A stretch of DNA of 64,000 nucleotides from CAVTWY01 sp963738615 (GCA_963738615.1 CAVTXI010000004.1:310001-374000), one strand, 5' to 3'; counted from the stretch's first letter, positions 1 through 9,854 are shown. Notes: a model not told the origin generated them from the sequence alone. Translations and numbers: made by a program.

Positions 1-1
1 G

Positions 2-850
2 TTCGACACCGTCGTCTTCGACGAAGCCAGCCAGGTCACCGCACCGCTGGCGTTGATGGCGATGCGCACCGCGCGGCGCTACGTGTTCGTCGGCGACCAA
101 GCGCAACTGCCGCCGGTGCTGTTGTCGCGTTCGGTGCTGGCCGACGACACGCCGTCGATGTTCGCGACGCTGACCTCGCGTCATGCCGATCACGCGGAGA
201 TGCTCGAGCGCACCTACCGCATGAACCGCTGGCTGACCGAATGGCCCAGCCGCACCTACTACCGTGGCGTGTTGAAGGCCGATGGCAAGAACCGCGAGCG
301 CCGCCTGTCGATCGCATCCGTCGCCGACGTGCCGTCCCACGTGGCCAGCATGCTCGACCCCGCGGCCTGCGGCGTGTTCGTACCCACGCTCGACACCAAG
401 GGACGTTCGCGCAACTGGCGCGACGCCGAACTCGTGCGCGACCTGTGCAGCGCCGCGCACGACGGCGGCCTGGCACTCGAGCAGATCGGCATCGTCACGC
501 CCTACCGCTCGCAGGGCCGCGCGATCCGCAAGCTGCTGAACGAACGTTTCGGCCGCGACGCCGCACGCGCCGTGGTGGCTGACACGGTCGAGCGCATGCA
601 GGGGCAAGAGCGCGAGTTGATCATCCTGTCGCTGGCGACCGGTGACCTTGTTTACCTCGAGCAGGTGGCAAGCTTCTTCTTCCAACCCGAACGATTGAAC
701 GTGTCGATCACACGCGCGAAGACCAAGCTGATCGTCATCGGGCCGTGGGTCGACTCAGCCCCCGAGGTCGAACAACCGAAGCTGCGGCGGTGGATCGGCG
801 AGTACGTCGATCTTCAGCGCCAACTCGTGCGGGTGGATGTGCCGCGATGA
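2..850 (+). CDS. SF1 helicase, Upf1/Dna2-like (AAA_12 part), 5' partial
   Basis: The gene enters from the left edge already inside the helicase core, so its N-terminus and Walker A are not visible. The Walker B motif VVFDEASQV opens the window, followed by GDQAQLPPV (motif III), an SF1 C-terminal half with the Q-rich motif VERMQGQERE, and motif VI LNVSITRAKTKLIVIG. This order is that of Upf1-like superfamily 1B helicases, which unwind RNA or DNA with ATP. Its stop overlaps the next start as ATGA, so the two helicases are probably translated together. The cellular role is unknown. Paired helicases of this kind occur in repair and in phage-defence loci, but nothing here identifies a named system. 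Confidence 0.85.
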   Translation, partial: FDTVVFDEASQVTAPLALMAMRTARRYVFVGDQAQLPPVLLSRSVLADDTPSMFATLTSRHADHAEMLERTYRMNRWLTEWPSRTYYRGVLKADGKNRERRLSIASVADVPSHVASMLDPAACGVFVPTLDTKGRSRNWRDAELVRDLCSAAHDGGLALEQIGIVTPYRSQGRAIRKLLNERFGRDAARAVVADTVERMQGQERELIILSLATGDLVYLEQVASFFFQPERLNVSITRAKTKLIVIGPWVDSAPEVEQPKLRRWIGEYVDLQRQLVRVDVPR

Positions 851-2889
851 CGATCTTCGTGCCGGAATGGGTGCAACTCACGGGGCGCGAGCTTCACGTC
901 AAGCGCGTGCTCGCAACGCTGGACGATGACCACGTCGTGCGGCGCCCGCTTCGGCGTGACGCGCAGGGACCCGCGCTGTTCGTGCAACACCCCACGAAGG
1001 GCTGGTTGGTCATCGATGTCGAAAACGTGCGCTTCGCCAACCTCGACGCGTCGCAGTTGTTCGACGCACCGCTGCGTCATGCCTTCGAAGAACGACTCCA
1101 ACGACTCGCACGCCTTGGTGTGTCATCACTGGTCCTGATGTGGTCATGCTCGATCGACGAAACGCGCGCGTTATCGCGCGAGTTTCTCGGCCGGTACGGC
1201 GTGCGGTTGGTGTCGAAAGAGCAGTTCCTGCAGCTTGGCGTCAAGCTCGTGCCTGGCCTGCTCGCACCTGTGCCTGCGAGCATCGAGCAACAACTGCGGA
1301 TCACCTGGTTCCCCGAGTCGCAGATCCCGCCCGCCTGCCTGCCACGCCGCCATTTCCACCGCGACAACCGCGCAGCGCTCGGCAGCGCGTTCCTCGACCC
1401 CGAGCAGGAGTGGGCGTCGAAGGTGGACCTCGACGATCTGCCCGAAGAACACGCCGCGCTGGCGAAGGACTTCTCGGTGCGCCTGGTCAACGGCGTGGCG
1501 GGCAGCGGCAAGACGTTGATTGCGATGCGCCGCGCGCTTCTGTTGTGCGAGCTGTTTCCTGCGCAGCGCGTGCTGCTGCTGATCCACAACACGCCGATCG
1601 TGGCCGACCTCATCGCGCGATGGACACGCGCACTGGGCACCCTGCCGCCCAACCTCGAGATCACGACCTTCTTCGCGTGGGTGCACAGGCAATGGCGCCG
1701 TGTGTTCGCCTCGAGCCCACGCATGCCCGAAGGCCCGCGCCACGTCCCCGAGTTGATCGCCGAACTGCGCGCGCGCTGGCCCGGCCTGGCGCAAAGCGAA
1801 GAACAGTTGGTGGGCGAATTCGACTTCATCAACGAATCACTTGTCGCTGACGAGGCGGGGTATCTGGACGCCAACCGCGCCGGCCGCGGCTTTGCGCTGC
1901 GCCCGCGTGAGCGCCGCCAGGTGTGGGCGCTGCGCGATGCGGTGGTCGAACGGCTTGCGCAACGCGGGCTTCGTTTGTGGAGCGCACTGCCGAAGGATTT
2001 GTGCCTGGCCGACCCACAGCGGCTGCAAGCCGCCCTGCAACACAGCCGCCACGTGCTGATCGACGAAGCGCAATTCTTCGCGCCGTCGTGGTTCCAGCTC
2101 GTGAAGCACGCCATGGAGCCGGGCGGCCACCTCTTCGTGTGCGCCGATCCGAACCAGGGCTTCATGCGCAGCCGCCTGAGCTGGAAGACCGTCGGCCTGG
2201 ACGTGGCCGGCCGCACGAAGAAGCTGCACCGCTCGTACCGCACCACGCGCGCGATCCTCGAGACGGCGGGAAGCCTGCTGGTCGCCACGCACGAACACGA
2301 CGATGCCGATGACTACCTCGAGCCTGACTACTCGGGCATGGACGATGGCGTCAGGCCCCTGCTGATCACCTGCGCCTCACCGCGCGACACGGTCGATCGC
2401 CTTGCCAATGAACTGACCGCCCTGACGCGCGACGGCAACATGGCACGACACGCCGCGCTGGTGATCTACGGCGACAACGCACCCAAGCTCGCGCTGTACG
2501 ACCGGTTGACTCGGGCCATGGGCGTCGGCAACGTCTGGTGGTTCAACGAGAAGCAACAGAAGAAGGCACCACCGCGCGGACATGGCCACGACCACTTGCG
2601 CATGGCGTATGTCGACAGCGCGACCGGCCTCGAGGCCGACATCGTGTTTCTGATCGGCGTCGACAGCTTGCTTAGAGCTTGCGCTGTGTTGGACAACGCC
2701 GACGCGCACCGTGAGGAGAACACCCGCAAGCTCTACATGGCGATGACGCGTGCGGCGCAGCGGCTGGTGGTGCTGGCGTCGCAGCGGCTGCCGCCGGACG
2801 TCGAGCGGTTGTTCGAGCGGCAGGGTGCAGTCAGCGCGCTTGGCCGGCGGCCGCACCCCACAAGAACCGATACCGCAACGCCGCCATGA
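847..2889 (+). CDS. UvrD-like SF1 helicase with N-terminal non-helicase domain
   Basis: A 680-residue protein starting at the ATG that overlaps the upstream stop. Residues 1-200 form an uncharacterised, possibly NERD-like region. The helicase core begins with Walker A NGVAGSGKT near residue 217, followed by Walker B HVLIDEAQFF near 400, FVCADPNQGF (motif III), LHRSYRTTR (motif IV), TGLEADIVFLIGVD (motif V) and KLYMAMTRAAQRLVVLA (motif VI). All motifs for ATP-driven strand translocation are intact. The 3' end overlaps the convergent peptidase gene by 59 bp. An alternative upstream start at 745 lies inside the previous gene and is unlikely. Function beyond helicase activity is not evident. Confidence 0.8.
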   Translation: MTIFVPEWVQLTGRELHVKRVLATLDDDHVVRRPLRRDAQGPALFVQHPTKGWLVIDVENVRFANLDASQLFDAPLRHAFEERLQRLARLGVSSLVLMWSCSIDETRALSREFLGRYGVRLVSKEQFLQLGVKLVPGLLAPVPASIEQQLRITWFPESQIPPACLPRRHFHRDNRAALGSAFLDPEQEWASKVDLDDLPEEHAALAKDFSVRLVNGVAGSGKTLIAMRRALLLCELFPAQRVLLLIHNTPIVADLIARWTRALGTLPPNLEITTFFAWVHRQWRRVFASSPRMPEGPRHVPELIAELRARWPGLAQSEEQLVGEFDFINESLVADEAGYLDANRAGRGFALRPRERRQVWALRDAVVERLAQRGLRLWSALPKDLCLADPQRLQAALQHSRHVLIDEAQFFAPSWFQLVKHAMEPGGHLFVCADPNQGFMRSRLSWKTVGLDVAGRTKKLHRSYRTTRAILETAGSLLVATHEHDDADDYLEPDYSGMDDGVRPLLITCASPRDTVDRLANELTALTRDGNMARHAALVIYGDNAPKLALYDRLTRAMGVGNVWWFNEKQQKKAPPRGHGHDHLRMAYVDSATGLEADIVFLIGVDSLLRACAVLDNADAHREENTRKLYMAMTRAAQRLVVLASQRLPPDVERLFERQGAVSALGRRPHPTRTDTATPP

Positions 2890-5014
2890 ACGCCGTCTGC
2901 TCGTTGTTCGCCGCGCCCGCGTGGCCGCCTTCGATGTTCTCGTAGTAATAAACAGTCTTGCCTTCGGCGTGCACGTCCTTACCTGCCGCAAGCATCTTCG
3001 CGGCCATCTTGCGAGCATGGCCTGGGTGCACGCGGTCGTCTTTCGTCGACGTGAGGATCAGCGTGGGCGGGTACGTTCGTGCCGCGTCGAACAGTTGGTA
3101 CGGCGAGAACGTGCGGATGAAGGCCCATTCGTCGGGTTTGTCGGGGTCACCGTATTCGGCCATCCACGACGCGCCGGCCAGCAGCTTGTTGTAGCGGCGC
3201 ATGTCCAGCAGCGGCACTTCGATGCTCAATGCGCCGAAGCTCTGGGAATAGCCGACGAGCATGTTGCCGATGAGCAAGCCGCCGTTGCTGCCGCCCATCG
3301 CCGCGAGTCTTTGCGGTGACGTGACCTTCCGTGCGACCAGATCCTGCGCAATAGCAGCGAAGTCTTCGTAGGCGCGGTGACGGTTTGCCTTCAGAGCAGC
3401 CTGATGCCAGGCGGGACCGTACTCGCCCCCGCCGCGAATATTCGCCAGCACATAGGCGCCGCCCTGCTCTATCCAACCCTTGCCGATACCCGCCGAGTAA
3501 TGCGGTGTGTTCGACACCTCGAACCCGCCGTAGCCGTTCATCAGCGTGGGAATCGTCCCGTCGAGCGCAAGGCCCTTCGGCACGACGAGGAAGTACGGCA
3601 CGCGCGTGCCGTCCTTCGATACGGCGAAGTGCTGCTGCACCTCGTGCTTCGATGCGTCAAAGAACGACGGCGCGGATTTGATCAACTCGGGTGTGCGGCC
3701 CGGTGGCATCAGCAGCAGTTGGGGCGGCGTCAAAAAGTCGGCCGTGCTCACCCACAGCTCGTCGCCTTCGGTCGCTTCGAGCGGCGTGGCGCTCACGTTG
3801 CCGAATCGCGGCAGGCCGTCGGGTTCACGCGCCTGCCAGCCTTGCGCGCCAGGCTTCAGCACCGTCACGCGGCTCTTCACGTCGTCGAGGGTCGTGACCA
3901 CGATCAGCCCGCGCGTGCCGTCAACGTCGACCAGCGAGCGGCTGGGCGTGGGTTCGAACAGCACGTCGAACCGATCGCCCGCGGCACCGCGCATGAAGTC
4001 ATCGAACCGCGTCGCGATGAGCGAGCCGGCCTTGAAGGTCTTTCCAGCCACGCCCCAGTCCTCGCGCGGGCGAAGCAGCAGCCACTCGCGGTGCACCGAC
4101 TTGCGCACGTGATTCGGCACGTTGACCTTGCGAACGTTGCCGTCAGGTGCGACCCAATGGAGCTCGTCGTCGTAGAACGCTCGCGAGCGCTGAACGAAGC
4201 TGCGTTCGAATCCGGGCGTGTGGTCGCGCCACGCCCAAACGCCCAGGTCGGTCGGCTGTGCTTCGAACACCGTCGTCGCCGCGCTGATCGGCGTGCCACG
4301 CCGCCACAGCTTGACGATGCGTGGGTAACCCGACGTGGTCATGCTGCCGGGGCCGAAGTCGCTCGACACGAAGACGGTGTCGCGGTCGACCCAGCTCAGG
4401 CTGCCCTTCGACAACGGCCGCTCGAAACCGCCTTCGACCCAGCGACGCGTGTCGATGTCGAACTCGCGCGTGACCGTCGCGTCCCCACCGCCCGGCGACA
4501 GATCGACGAGGCAGCGGCGGTACTCGGGTCGCAGGCACGACGCGCCCTTCCACACCCATGCCTTGCCCTCGGCCTTGTTGATCGCATCCACGTCCAACAC
4601 CACGTCCCACGCCGGCTGCGGCTTGCGATAGTCGTCGAGTGTGGTGCGCCGCCAGATACCGCGCTCGTGCTCGCGGTCTTGCCAGAAGTTGTAGAGATGC
4701 GGACCCGTCTTCACCACCGACGGGATGCGCGTGTCGGCGTCGAGGATCGTGCGGATCGACTGCTGCAACGAACGAAAGCCGTCGTCGGACGCCAGCGCTT
4801 TCGTCGTTGCCGCATTGCGCTCGCGCACCCACGTCAGCGCGCGTTCGCCTTCCACGTCTTCGAGCCAAAGGTACGGGTCATCCATGGTGATGGCAGCGGT
4901 GTCGTTCATCATCGTCGCTCGTGGGTGTGATGGCGGCGAGCCGCACGCGGACAGCAGCGTCGCGGCCGTCGCGGTGACGGCTACGGCACGCAGACAGAAA
5001 ATCGAATGACGCAC
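2831..5014 (-). CDS. Prolyl oligopeptidase family S9A serine peptidase, lipoprotein-like
   Basis: A 727-residue protein that should cleave short peptides after proline. It begins at a GTG two bases after the rpiA stop, so translation is probably coupled to rpiA. The N-terminus has a hydrophobic segment and lipobox LLSACGS, suggesting export and lipid anchoring. The beta-propeller domain starts around DDPYLWLEDVEGE. The C-terminal alpha/beta hydrolase has nucleophile serine in AAMGGSNGGLL, aspartate in TKDDRVHPGH and histidine in IEGGHAGAANN, so the triad is complete. Length fits the S9A family (about 700). The 3' end overlaps the convergent helicase gene. Confidence 0.9.
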   Translation of the reverse strand: MRHSIFCLRAVAVTATAATLLSACGSPPSHPRATMMNDTAAITMDDPYLWLEDVEGERALTWVRERNAATTKALASDDGFRSLQQSIRTILDADTRIPSVVKTGPHLYNFWQDREHERGIWRRTTLDDYRKPQPAWDVVLDVDAINKAEGKAWVWKGASCLRPEYRRCLVDLSPGGGDATVTREFDIDTRRWVEGGFERPLSKGSLSWVDRDTVFVSSDFGPGSMTTSGYPRIVKLWRRGTPISAATTVFEAQPTDLGVWAWRDHTPGFERSFVQRSRAFYDDELHWVAPDGNVRKVNVPNHVRKSVHREWLLLRPREDWGVAGKTFKAGSLIATRFDDFMRGAAGDRFDVLFEPTPSRSLVDVDGTRGLIVVTTLDDVKSRVTVLKPGAQGWQAREPDGLPRFGNVSATPLEATEGDELWVSTADFLTPPQLLLMPPGRTPELIKSAPSFFDASKHEVQQHFAVSKDGTRVPYFLVVPKGLALDGTIPTLMNGYGGFEVSNTPHYSAGIGKGWIEQGGAYVLANIRGGGEYGPAWHQAALKANRHRAYEDFAAIAQDLVARKVTSPQRLAAMGGSNGGLLIGNMLVGYSQSFGALSIEVPLLDMRRYNKLLAGASWMAEYGDPDKPDEWAFIRTFSPYQLFDAARTYPPTLILTSTKDDRVHPGHARKMAAKMLAAGKDVHAEGKTVYYYENIEGGHAGAANNEQTAFMAALRYRFLWGAAAGQAR

Positions 5015-5016
5015 GT

Positions 5017-5679
5017 TCAGAAGGTCATCATGCGCACGCCCTGCGCCGAGCCCAGCAGCAGCACATCGGCCTTATGGCGCGCGAAGATGCCGCAGGTGAC
5101 GACGCCGGGCCACTGGTTGATGTCTTCCTCCATCGCCAGCGGGTCGGTGATCGAAAGCCCATGCACGTCGACGATCGCCTGCCCGTTGTCGGTGACCACG
5201 CCTTCGCGAAGCTTCGGCTGCGCACCGAAGCGTGATGCAAATCGGCGCATCACCTGCGGCACCGCCATCGGAATCACTTCGACCGGCAGTGGATACGCAC
5301 CGAGCGTGGTGACGAGCTTCGATTCATCGGCGATACATACGAAGCGCGCAGCGAGGTCGGCCACGATCTTCTCGCGCGTCAGTGCGGCGCCGCCGCCCTT
5401 GATCATGTGACCGCGATGGTCGATCTCATCGGCACCGTCGATGTAGACCGGCAGTGACTCGACGCCAGCTGCATCAACGACGCGAATACCCAGCGCCTCG
5501 AGGCGCAGCGTGCTGCGCTGCGAACTCGACACCGCGCCACGAATGCGATCCTTCATCGTTGCAAGCGCATCGATGAACTTGTCGACCGTCGACCCGGTGC
5601 CCACACCGACCCACTCGCCGACCACCACGTGCTCGAGCGCCGCGCGGCCCACCAGCGTCTTCAGTTCGTCTTGCGTCAT
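5017..5679 (-). CDS. rpiA: Ribose-5-phosphate isomerase A
   Basis: A 220-residue protein, normal length for RpiA, interconverting ribose 5-phosphate and ribulose 5-phosphate in the pentose phosphate pathway. Visible motifs are the phosphate loop GVGTGSTVDKFIDAL, the active-site DGADEID and KGGGAALTREKIV. The start at 5679 (MTQDELK) is the only one that gives an RpiA-like N-terminus; the open frame runs much further upstream but there it lies antisense to pyrD. It is divergent from pyrD with 33 bp between the starts, and followed after 2 bp by the S9 peptidase gene. Confidence 0.97.
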   Translation of the reverse strand: MTQDELKTLVGRAALEHVVVGEWVGVGTGSTVDKFIDALATMKDRIRGAVSSSQRSTLRLEALGIRVVDAAGVESLPVYIDGADEIDHRGHMIKGGGAALTREKIVADLAARFVCIADESKLVTTLGAYPLPVEVIPMAVPQVMRRFASRFGAQPKLREGVVTDNGQAIVDVHGLSITDPLAMEEDINQWPGVVTCGIFARHKADVLLLGSAQGVRMMTF

Positions 5680-5712
5680 GAGCCTGCGACTCCTGCGAGT
5701 CCTGCAATCACA

Positions 5713-6765
5713 ATGCAACCGATTATGGCGATCGTCCCCTACGCGCTGACGCGTCCTTTCCTGTTCGGCCTCGACGCCGAGCATGCACACGAACTGACGC
5801 TGAACGCGTTGGCGCTGCTGCAGAACACACCTGCCGCCTGCGCCTTCGCACAAGCGCGTGTCCATGACCCGGTGACAGTCGCCGGCCTGCACTTCCCCAA
5901 CCGCATCGGCCTGGCCGCAGGTCTGGACAAGAACGGCCGCTGCATCGATGCCTTCGGCGCGATGGGTTTCGGCTTCGTCGAGGTCGGCACCGTGACGCCG
6001 AAGCCGCAACCCGGCAACGACAAGCCACGCATGTTCCGCCTGCCCGAAGCGCAGGCGCTGATCAACCGCATGGGCTTCAACAACGACGGGCTCGATGCGT
6101 TCGTCGCGAACGTGCGTCGCAGCCGCAGCTTTCGGCGCAGCGGCGGTGTGCTGGGGTTGAACATCGGCAAGAACGCGAGCACGCCGATCGAGCGCGCGGC
6201 GGATGACTATCTGCTGTGCATGCACGGCGTGTACCCGCACGCCGACTACATCACCGTCAACATCTCGAGCCCCAACACGAAGAACCTGCGTGAGTTGCAG
6301 AGCGACGAAGCGCTCGACGCGCTGTTGTCCGCGTTGATGCAGCGCAGGGCCGAGCTGGCGAAGAAGCATGGCGCAGTCAAGCCGATGTTCGTGAAGATCG
6401 CGCCCGATCTCGACGACGAACAGATCGCCGCCATCGCCGATGCGCTCGATCGTCATGGCGTCGACGGCGTGATCGCGACCAACACGACGATCAGCCGCGT
6501 GGCCGTGCAGGGTCTGCCGCATGCCGACGAACAAGGCGGTTTGTCGGGCGCCCCGGTGCGCGAAGCCAGCAACCGCGTGATCCGTGCGTTGCGCACGCGA
6601 CTGGGCAAGGGGTATCCCATCATCGGCGTCGGCGGCGTGATGAGCGGCGACGACGCGGCCGCGAAGATCGAGGCCGGCGCGTCGCTGGTGCAGATCTACA
6701 CCGGGCTGATCTATCGCGGGCCGGATCTCGTGCGCGAAGCGGCGCGCTCGCTCGCGCGAACCTGA
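5713..6765 (+). CDS. pyrD: Dihydroorotate dehydrogenase (quinone), class 2
   Basis: Oxidises dihydroorotate to orotate in pyrimidine synthesis, passing electrons via FMN to the membrane quinone pool. The N-terminal amphipathic segment typical of class 2 enzymes precedes GLAAGLDKNGRCIDAF. The class 2 catalytic serine is in VNISSPNTKNLR, substrate and FMN residues are in KIAPDLDD and ATNTTISR, and the FMN phosphate site is GVGGVMSG with QIYTGLIYRGP. With the start at 5713 the protein has 350 residues; an in-frame ATG at 5725 is equally possible and neither has a clear ribosome binding site. Divergent from rpiA. Confidence 0.96.
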   Translation: MQPIMAIVPYALTRPFLFGLDAEHAHELTLNALALLQNTPAACAFAQARVHDPVTVAGLHFPNRIGLAAGLDKNGRCIDAFGAMGFGFVEVGTVTPKPQPGNDKPRMFRLPEAQALINRMGFNNDGLDAFVANVRRSRSFRRSGGVLGLNIGKNASTPIERAADDYLLCMHGVYPHADYITVNISSPNTKNLRELQSDEALDALLSALMQRRAELAKKHGAVKPMFVKIAPDLDDEQIAAIADALDRHGVDGVIATNTTISRVAVQGLPHADEQGGLSGAPVREASNRVIRALRTRLGKGYPIIGVGGVMSGDDAAAKIEAGASLVQIYTGLIYRGPDLVREAARSLART

Positions 6766-6786
6766 CGACGACAACCGACGTGTGCC

Positions 6787-8052
6787 ATGCAGCAACGAGC
6801 CGCTCCAACCCAGGACAGTCTGTTCGACGACGAGACCGATCCAGCCGCGGCGTCGGCCGCGACCTCGCTAGCCCGTTCACTCGTCGACGGCGACGATTCG
6901 CAAGCCCAAACCCGCTGGCAGCGCGAGTTCGGCAAGCTCAGCGCGGCCGTCACCGCGCTGCGCCGCGCGCTCGACGAAGCCACGCAACTGCGCGACGCAT
7001 ACCACGCGCAGGTCGCCAAGATCTTCGAGCCGCGCTGGCGCGAGTTGCTGGCCGTCAGGCGCGAGTGGATCGTCACGGCCGATCGCGTGCTGCAAGGCCA
7101 GGCGGCACGGCCGAAGGCGCAGCGCCTGAGCAGCAGGCGCCGCAAGCACCTGGCGGCCTTCATCGTCGAGCAGATCACCGACCTGCTCGAGCAGGGCGTC
7201 ATCGAGCCAGACGACGAACTCGCGGCGATCCACGATCGCCACGGCGACATCACGCTCGACGAGTCGCGCGAGTTGGACGATGCGCTGACGAGGTCGATGC
7301 TCGACAACCTGGCCGGCCCCGAAATCGCGCAAGGACAAGACGAGGAAGACATCGAGTCACTGATGCGCCGCGCGCACGAACACTTCGAAGCGCAGTCGCG
7401 CGCGCAAGAGGAACGCCGCAACGCCGGTCGCGGCGAGAAGGCCCGCGCCAAGCGCGAGCAGGCGGCCAAAGAAGTGAGCCAGTCGGTGCGCGAGGTTTAC
7501 CGCAAGCTCGCAAGCGCCTTGCATCCTGACCGCGAGACCGACGACGCCGAGCGCGCGCGCAAGACGCAGTTGATGCAGCGCGCCAATCAGGCTTACGAGA
7601 AGGGCGACCTGCTGGCGCTGCTGTCGATGCAGATCAGCCTGATCGAAACCTACCAGGGTGCGCTGGCGCGCGCCGACGACAAGCGGCTGCAGCTGTACTG
7701 TCAGGCGCTGCGCGAGCAGGTGCAGACGTTGCAGCGCGAGATCGCCGACGTGGAAGCGCCGATCCGCGGCGGGCTGCAACTGTCACCCGGCCTGCGCATG
7801 CCCGGCCGCGCGGCGCTGCTGGCGCGCGTGGCGCGCGACGCGAAGCTCGTCAAGCGCGATGTCGAGGCAATGCGCCAGGACATCACCGTGCTGCTCGACC
7901 CGAAGCGCTGCGGTGCGCTGGTCGACATGCTGCCGGTGATGGAGTTCGACGAGGAGGAGTTGCAGGTCCTCGAGGCGCTGATGGCCAACGAGGCAATGGC
8001 CGACGCGGGGCTGGGCGGTGTGGCGAGGCCGCGTCGTCGCAAGAAGAATTAG
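6787..8052 (+). CDS. J-domain protein with long helical flanks
   Basis: A 421-residue cytosolic protein starting 21 bp after pyrD. The centre carries a J-domain core, VREVYRKLASALHPDRE, with the HPD tripeptide near residue 246 that would stimulate DnaK-type Hsp70 ATPase, followed by a helix with LMQRANQAYEKGD. The 230 residues before it are charged and helical, with probable coiled coil; the C-terminal 130 residues are also helical. There is no G/F-rich region and no zinc-finger domain, so it is not DnaJ itself but a specialised co-chaperone. The partner and clients cannot be read from the sequence. Confidence 0.75.
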   Translation: MQQRAAPTQDSLFDDETDPAAASAATSLARSLVDGDDSQAQTRWQREFGKLSAAVTALRRALDEATQLRDAYHAQVAKIFEPRWRELLAVRREWIVTADRVLQGQAARPKAQRLSSRRRKHLAAFIVEQITDLLEQGVIEPDDELAAIHDRHGDITLDESRELDDALTRSMLDNLAGPEIAQGQDEEDIESLMRRAHEHFEAQSRAQEERRNAGRGEKARAKREQAAKEVSQSVREVYRKLASALHPDRETDDAERARKTQLMQRANQAYEKGDLLALLSMQISLIETYQGALARADDKRLQLYCQALREQVQTLQREIADVEAPIRGGLQLSPGLRMPGRAALLARVARDAKLVKRDVEAMRQDITVLLDPKRCGALVDMLPVMEFDEEELQVLEALMANEAMADAGLGGVARPRRRKKN

Positions 8053-8111
8053 GGCGGCGTTGGACGTCGTCGTCTCGGTGCAAGATGGCCGACGCTGAAG
8101 CGGCTCACGAG

Positions 8112-9854
8112 TCACCTCCGGACAAATGTGGTCACCACTCCGGCTGGCGTCACTCGGCGGATCGCCGCGTTCAACGCGTCCGCTACCAGAAGATCGCCTA
8201 CCGCATCAAAGGTCAAGCCGGTGACGAAGCCGAACCGTGCTGCAGCACCTGCGGCATCGACATACCCTGGCGTCGGGCTGCCGCCAGCTAGGGTGACGAC
8301 CACGCCTTGTGGCGACACCACGCGGATTGCACCGTTCCCCGAGTCGGCAACGGCGAGGTTGCCCGATGCATCGATTGCGATGTCGCTGGGACTAGAGAAT
8401 CGCGCTGCCGCACCAGTGCCGTCGACAAGTCCGCTCTGCCCGCTTAGCCCAGCGAAAGTTGTCACGGTGCCGTCCGGGGCGATCCTACGGATTGCGTGGT
8501 TGCCGGTGTCAGCGACAAACAGGTTCCCGCTGGAGTCGACAGCCACTCCTTGTGGATTGGAGAACCGGGCCACTGCTGCGGAGCCATCCGCATACCCGGA
8601 ACCGGCCGCTCCGGCGACGGTGGTGACCTGTCCGCTTGTCGAGATCTTGCGGATTCTCGCGCCGCCGAACTCAGCGACGTAAACCGAACCGCTGCCATCA
8701 ATCGCGAGCCCCCAGGGAGCGAAGAAGCACGCCGACACCGCCGGTCCGTCTGCGCATCCAAGTGCTCCGCTGCCGGCAAAGACGGATACGTTTCCCTGGG
8801 GCGTTACTTTGAGAATCCAATGGCGCCCGGACTCTGCCACGAGCAGGTTCCCGCCATGGTCGAAAACGACTCCCGTTGGACTAATCATCGGGGCTGAAGC
8901 CAACGTACCGACCTCGCCTTGCGCATTCGCCAGCTGCGGAACGCCTGATACACCTATCGGAAACGCGCCTCCTGTGCGAGCCGTGAACGCCGTCACCCCA
9001 TTTGAATGCGTTGCGATCGAGTGCGGGTATCCCGCTATCGAGCCAAGTCGCACGGTGAGCGTAGCCGCATTGCTGCGACTCGTGCCGGCCGCGTTCGTTG
9101 CTACCGCACGAAACAGCTTGCCGTTGTCGGCTAGCGCTGCCGGCGTCGTCTGCTGGCTTGCGCCAGTTGCGCCTGAGATCGCAGCATAAGTTTGGCCGCC
9201 GTCAGTGCTGACCTCCCACTGGACTGTCGGCGTCGGGGTTCCGGTCACGGCCACGACGAAAGCCGCTACCAACGAAGTTTCAGTGCTGACGCTCGAAGGT
9301 TGCTGTGCAAACGTAGGGGCGGTGCCGGTTGCGCCCGTGACCGTCAATATCGCGCCGGTACTCACCACCACCCCAGCCGAGTTCTGCGCGACGACGCGGT
9401 ATTGATCGCCATTCATGGTCGCGTCGACCGCTGCAACCGTATGGCTCGCGGTCGTGGCGCCCGAAATGTCCTGCCACGACACGCCGCCCGTTGTGCTTCG
9501 CTGCCACTGGTAGGCAAGACCGTCCCCAGTCGCAACCACGGTGAAGGTGACGCTTGCACCAGGCGCGACTGTCTGCGACGCGGGCAGCGTGGTGACGACA
9601 GGCGTCGTCACGCCGCCCACCGAGCCGCCAGAAGGTGAATCAGAACCTCCGCCACCGCAGGCTGCGAGCACCAAGAGCATCAATACCTGAGCGCAGAACC
9701 CCGAGGCACGTGCCAAGCCGCAAGACACCCAGCGTCGACACGTCGCGATTGGCGTTGTGGTCATCAGCAGGCGGTGAAGCATGAACGATCCATGCATGGG
9801 CGACTCATGTGAATGTCGCAACGCATCGGCTGAACGTAGGCTTTGGGTGTGCAT
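8112..9854 (-). CDS. Lipoprotein with Ig-like domains and NHL beta-propeller repeats
   Basis: A 580-residue exported protein. The hydrophobic segment ends in lipobox LVLAACGGGG (Cys near residue 66), then a low-complexity Ser/Gly linker. Two Ig-like domains follow (about residues 85-180 and 185-275; compare YQWQRSTTGGVSW and VQWEVSTDGGQTY). The C-terminal half holds five NHL-type units such as GLAIDGSGSVYVAE and GVAVDSSGNLFVADTGNHAI. NHL propellers bind ligands or partners at the cell surface. The start at 9854 has GGAG eight bases upstream, but gives a long region before the lipobox; a later ATG is possible. The gene lies 31 bp after the upstream lipoprotein gene, probably in one transcript, and its Ig-like domain resembles that of the lipoprotein at 23.1 kb. 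Confidence 0.8.
   Translation of the reverse strand: MHTQSLRSADALRHSHESPMHGSFMLHRLLMTTTPIATCRRWVSCGLARASGFCAQVLMLLVLAACGGGGSDSPSGGSVGGVTTPVVTTLPASQTVAPGASVTFTVVATGDGLAYQWQRSTTGGVSWQDISGATTASHTVAAVDATMNGDQYRVVAQNSAGVVVSTGAILTVTGATGTAPTFAQQPSSVSTETSLVAAFVVAVTGTPTPTVQWEVSTDGGQTYAAISGATGASQQTTPAALADNGKLFRAVATNAAGTSRSNAATLTVRLGSIAGYPHSIATHSNGVTAFTARTGGAFPIGVSGVPQLANAQGEVGTLASAPMISPTGVVFDHGGNLLVAESGRHWILKVTPQGNVSVFAGSGALGCADGPAVSACFFAPWGLAIDGSGSVYVAEFGGARIRKISTSGQVTTVAGAAGSGYADGSAAVARFSNPQGVAVDSSGNLFVADTGNHAIRRIAPDGTVTTFAGLSGQSGLVDGTGAAARFSSPSDIAIDASGNLAVADSGNGAIRVVSPQGVVVTLAGGSPTPGYVDAAGAAARFGFVTGLTFDAVGDLLVADALNAAIRRVTPAGVVTTFVRR

Noticed and set aside
3377..4930. 517-codon open frame antisense to the S9 peptidase
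   Set aside because: Arginine/alanine-rich shadow of a high-GC gene whose own frame carries all S9 motifs; no domain seen in the antisense frame.
5680..6795. N-terminal extension of rpiA along the open minus frame
   Set aside because: It runs antisense through pyrD and gives low-complexity sequence; RpiA begins at 5679.
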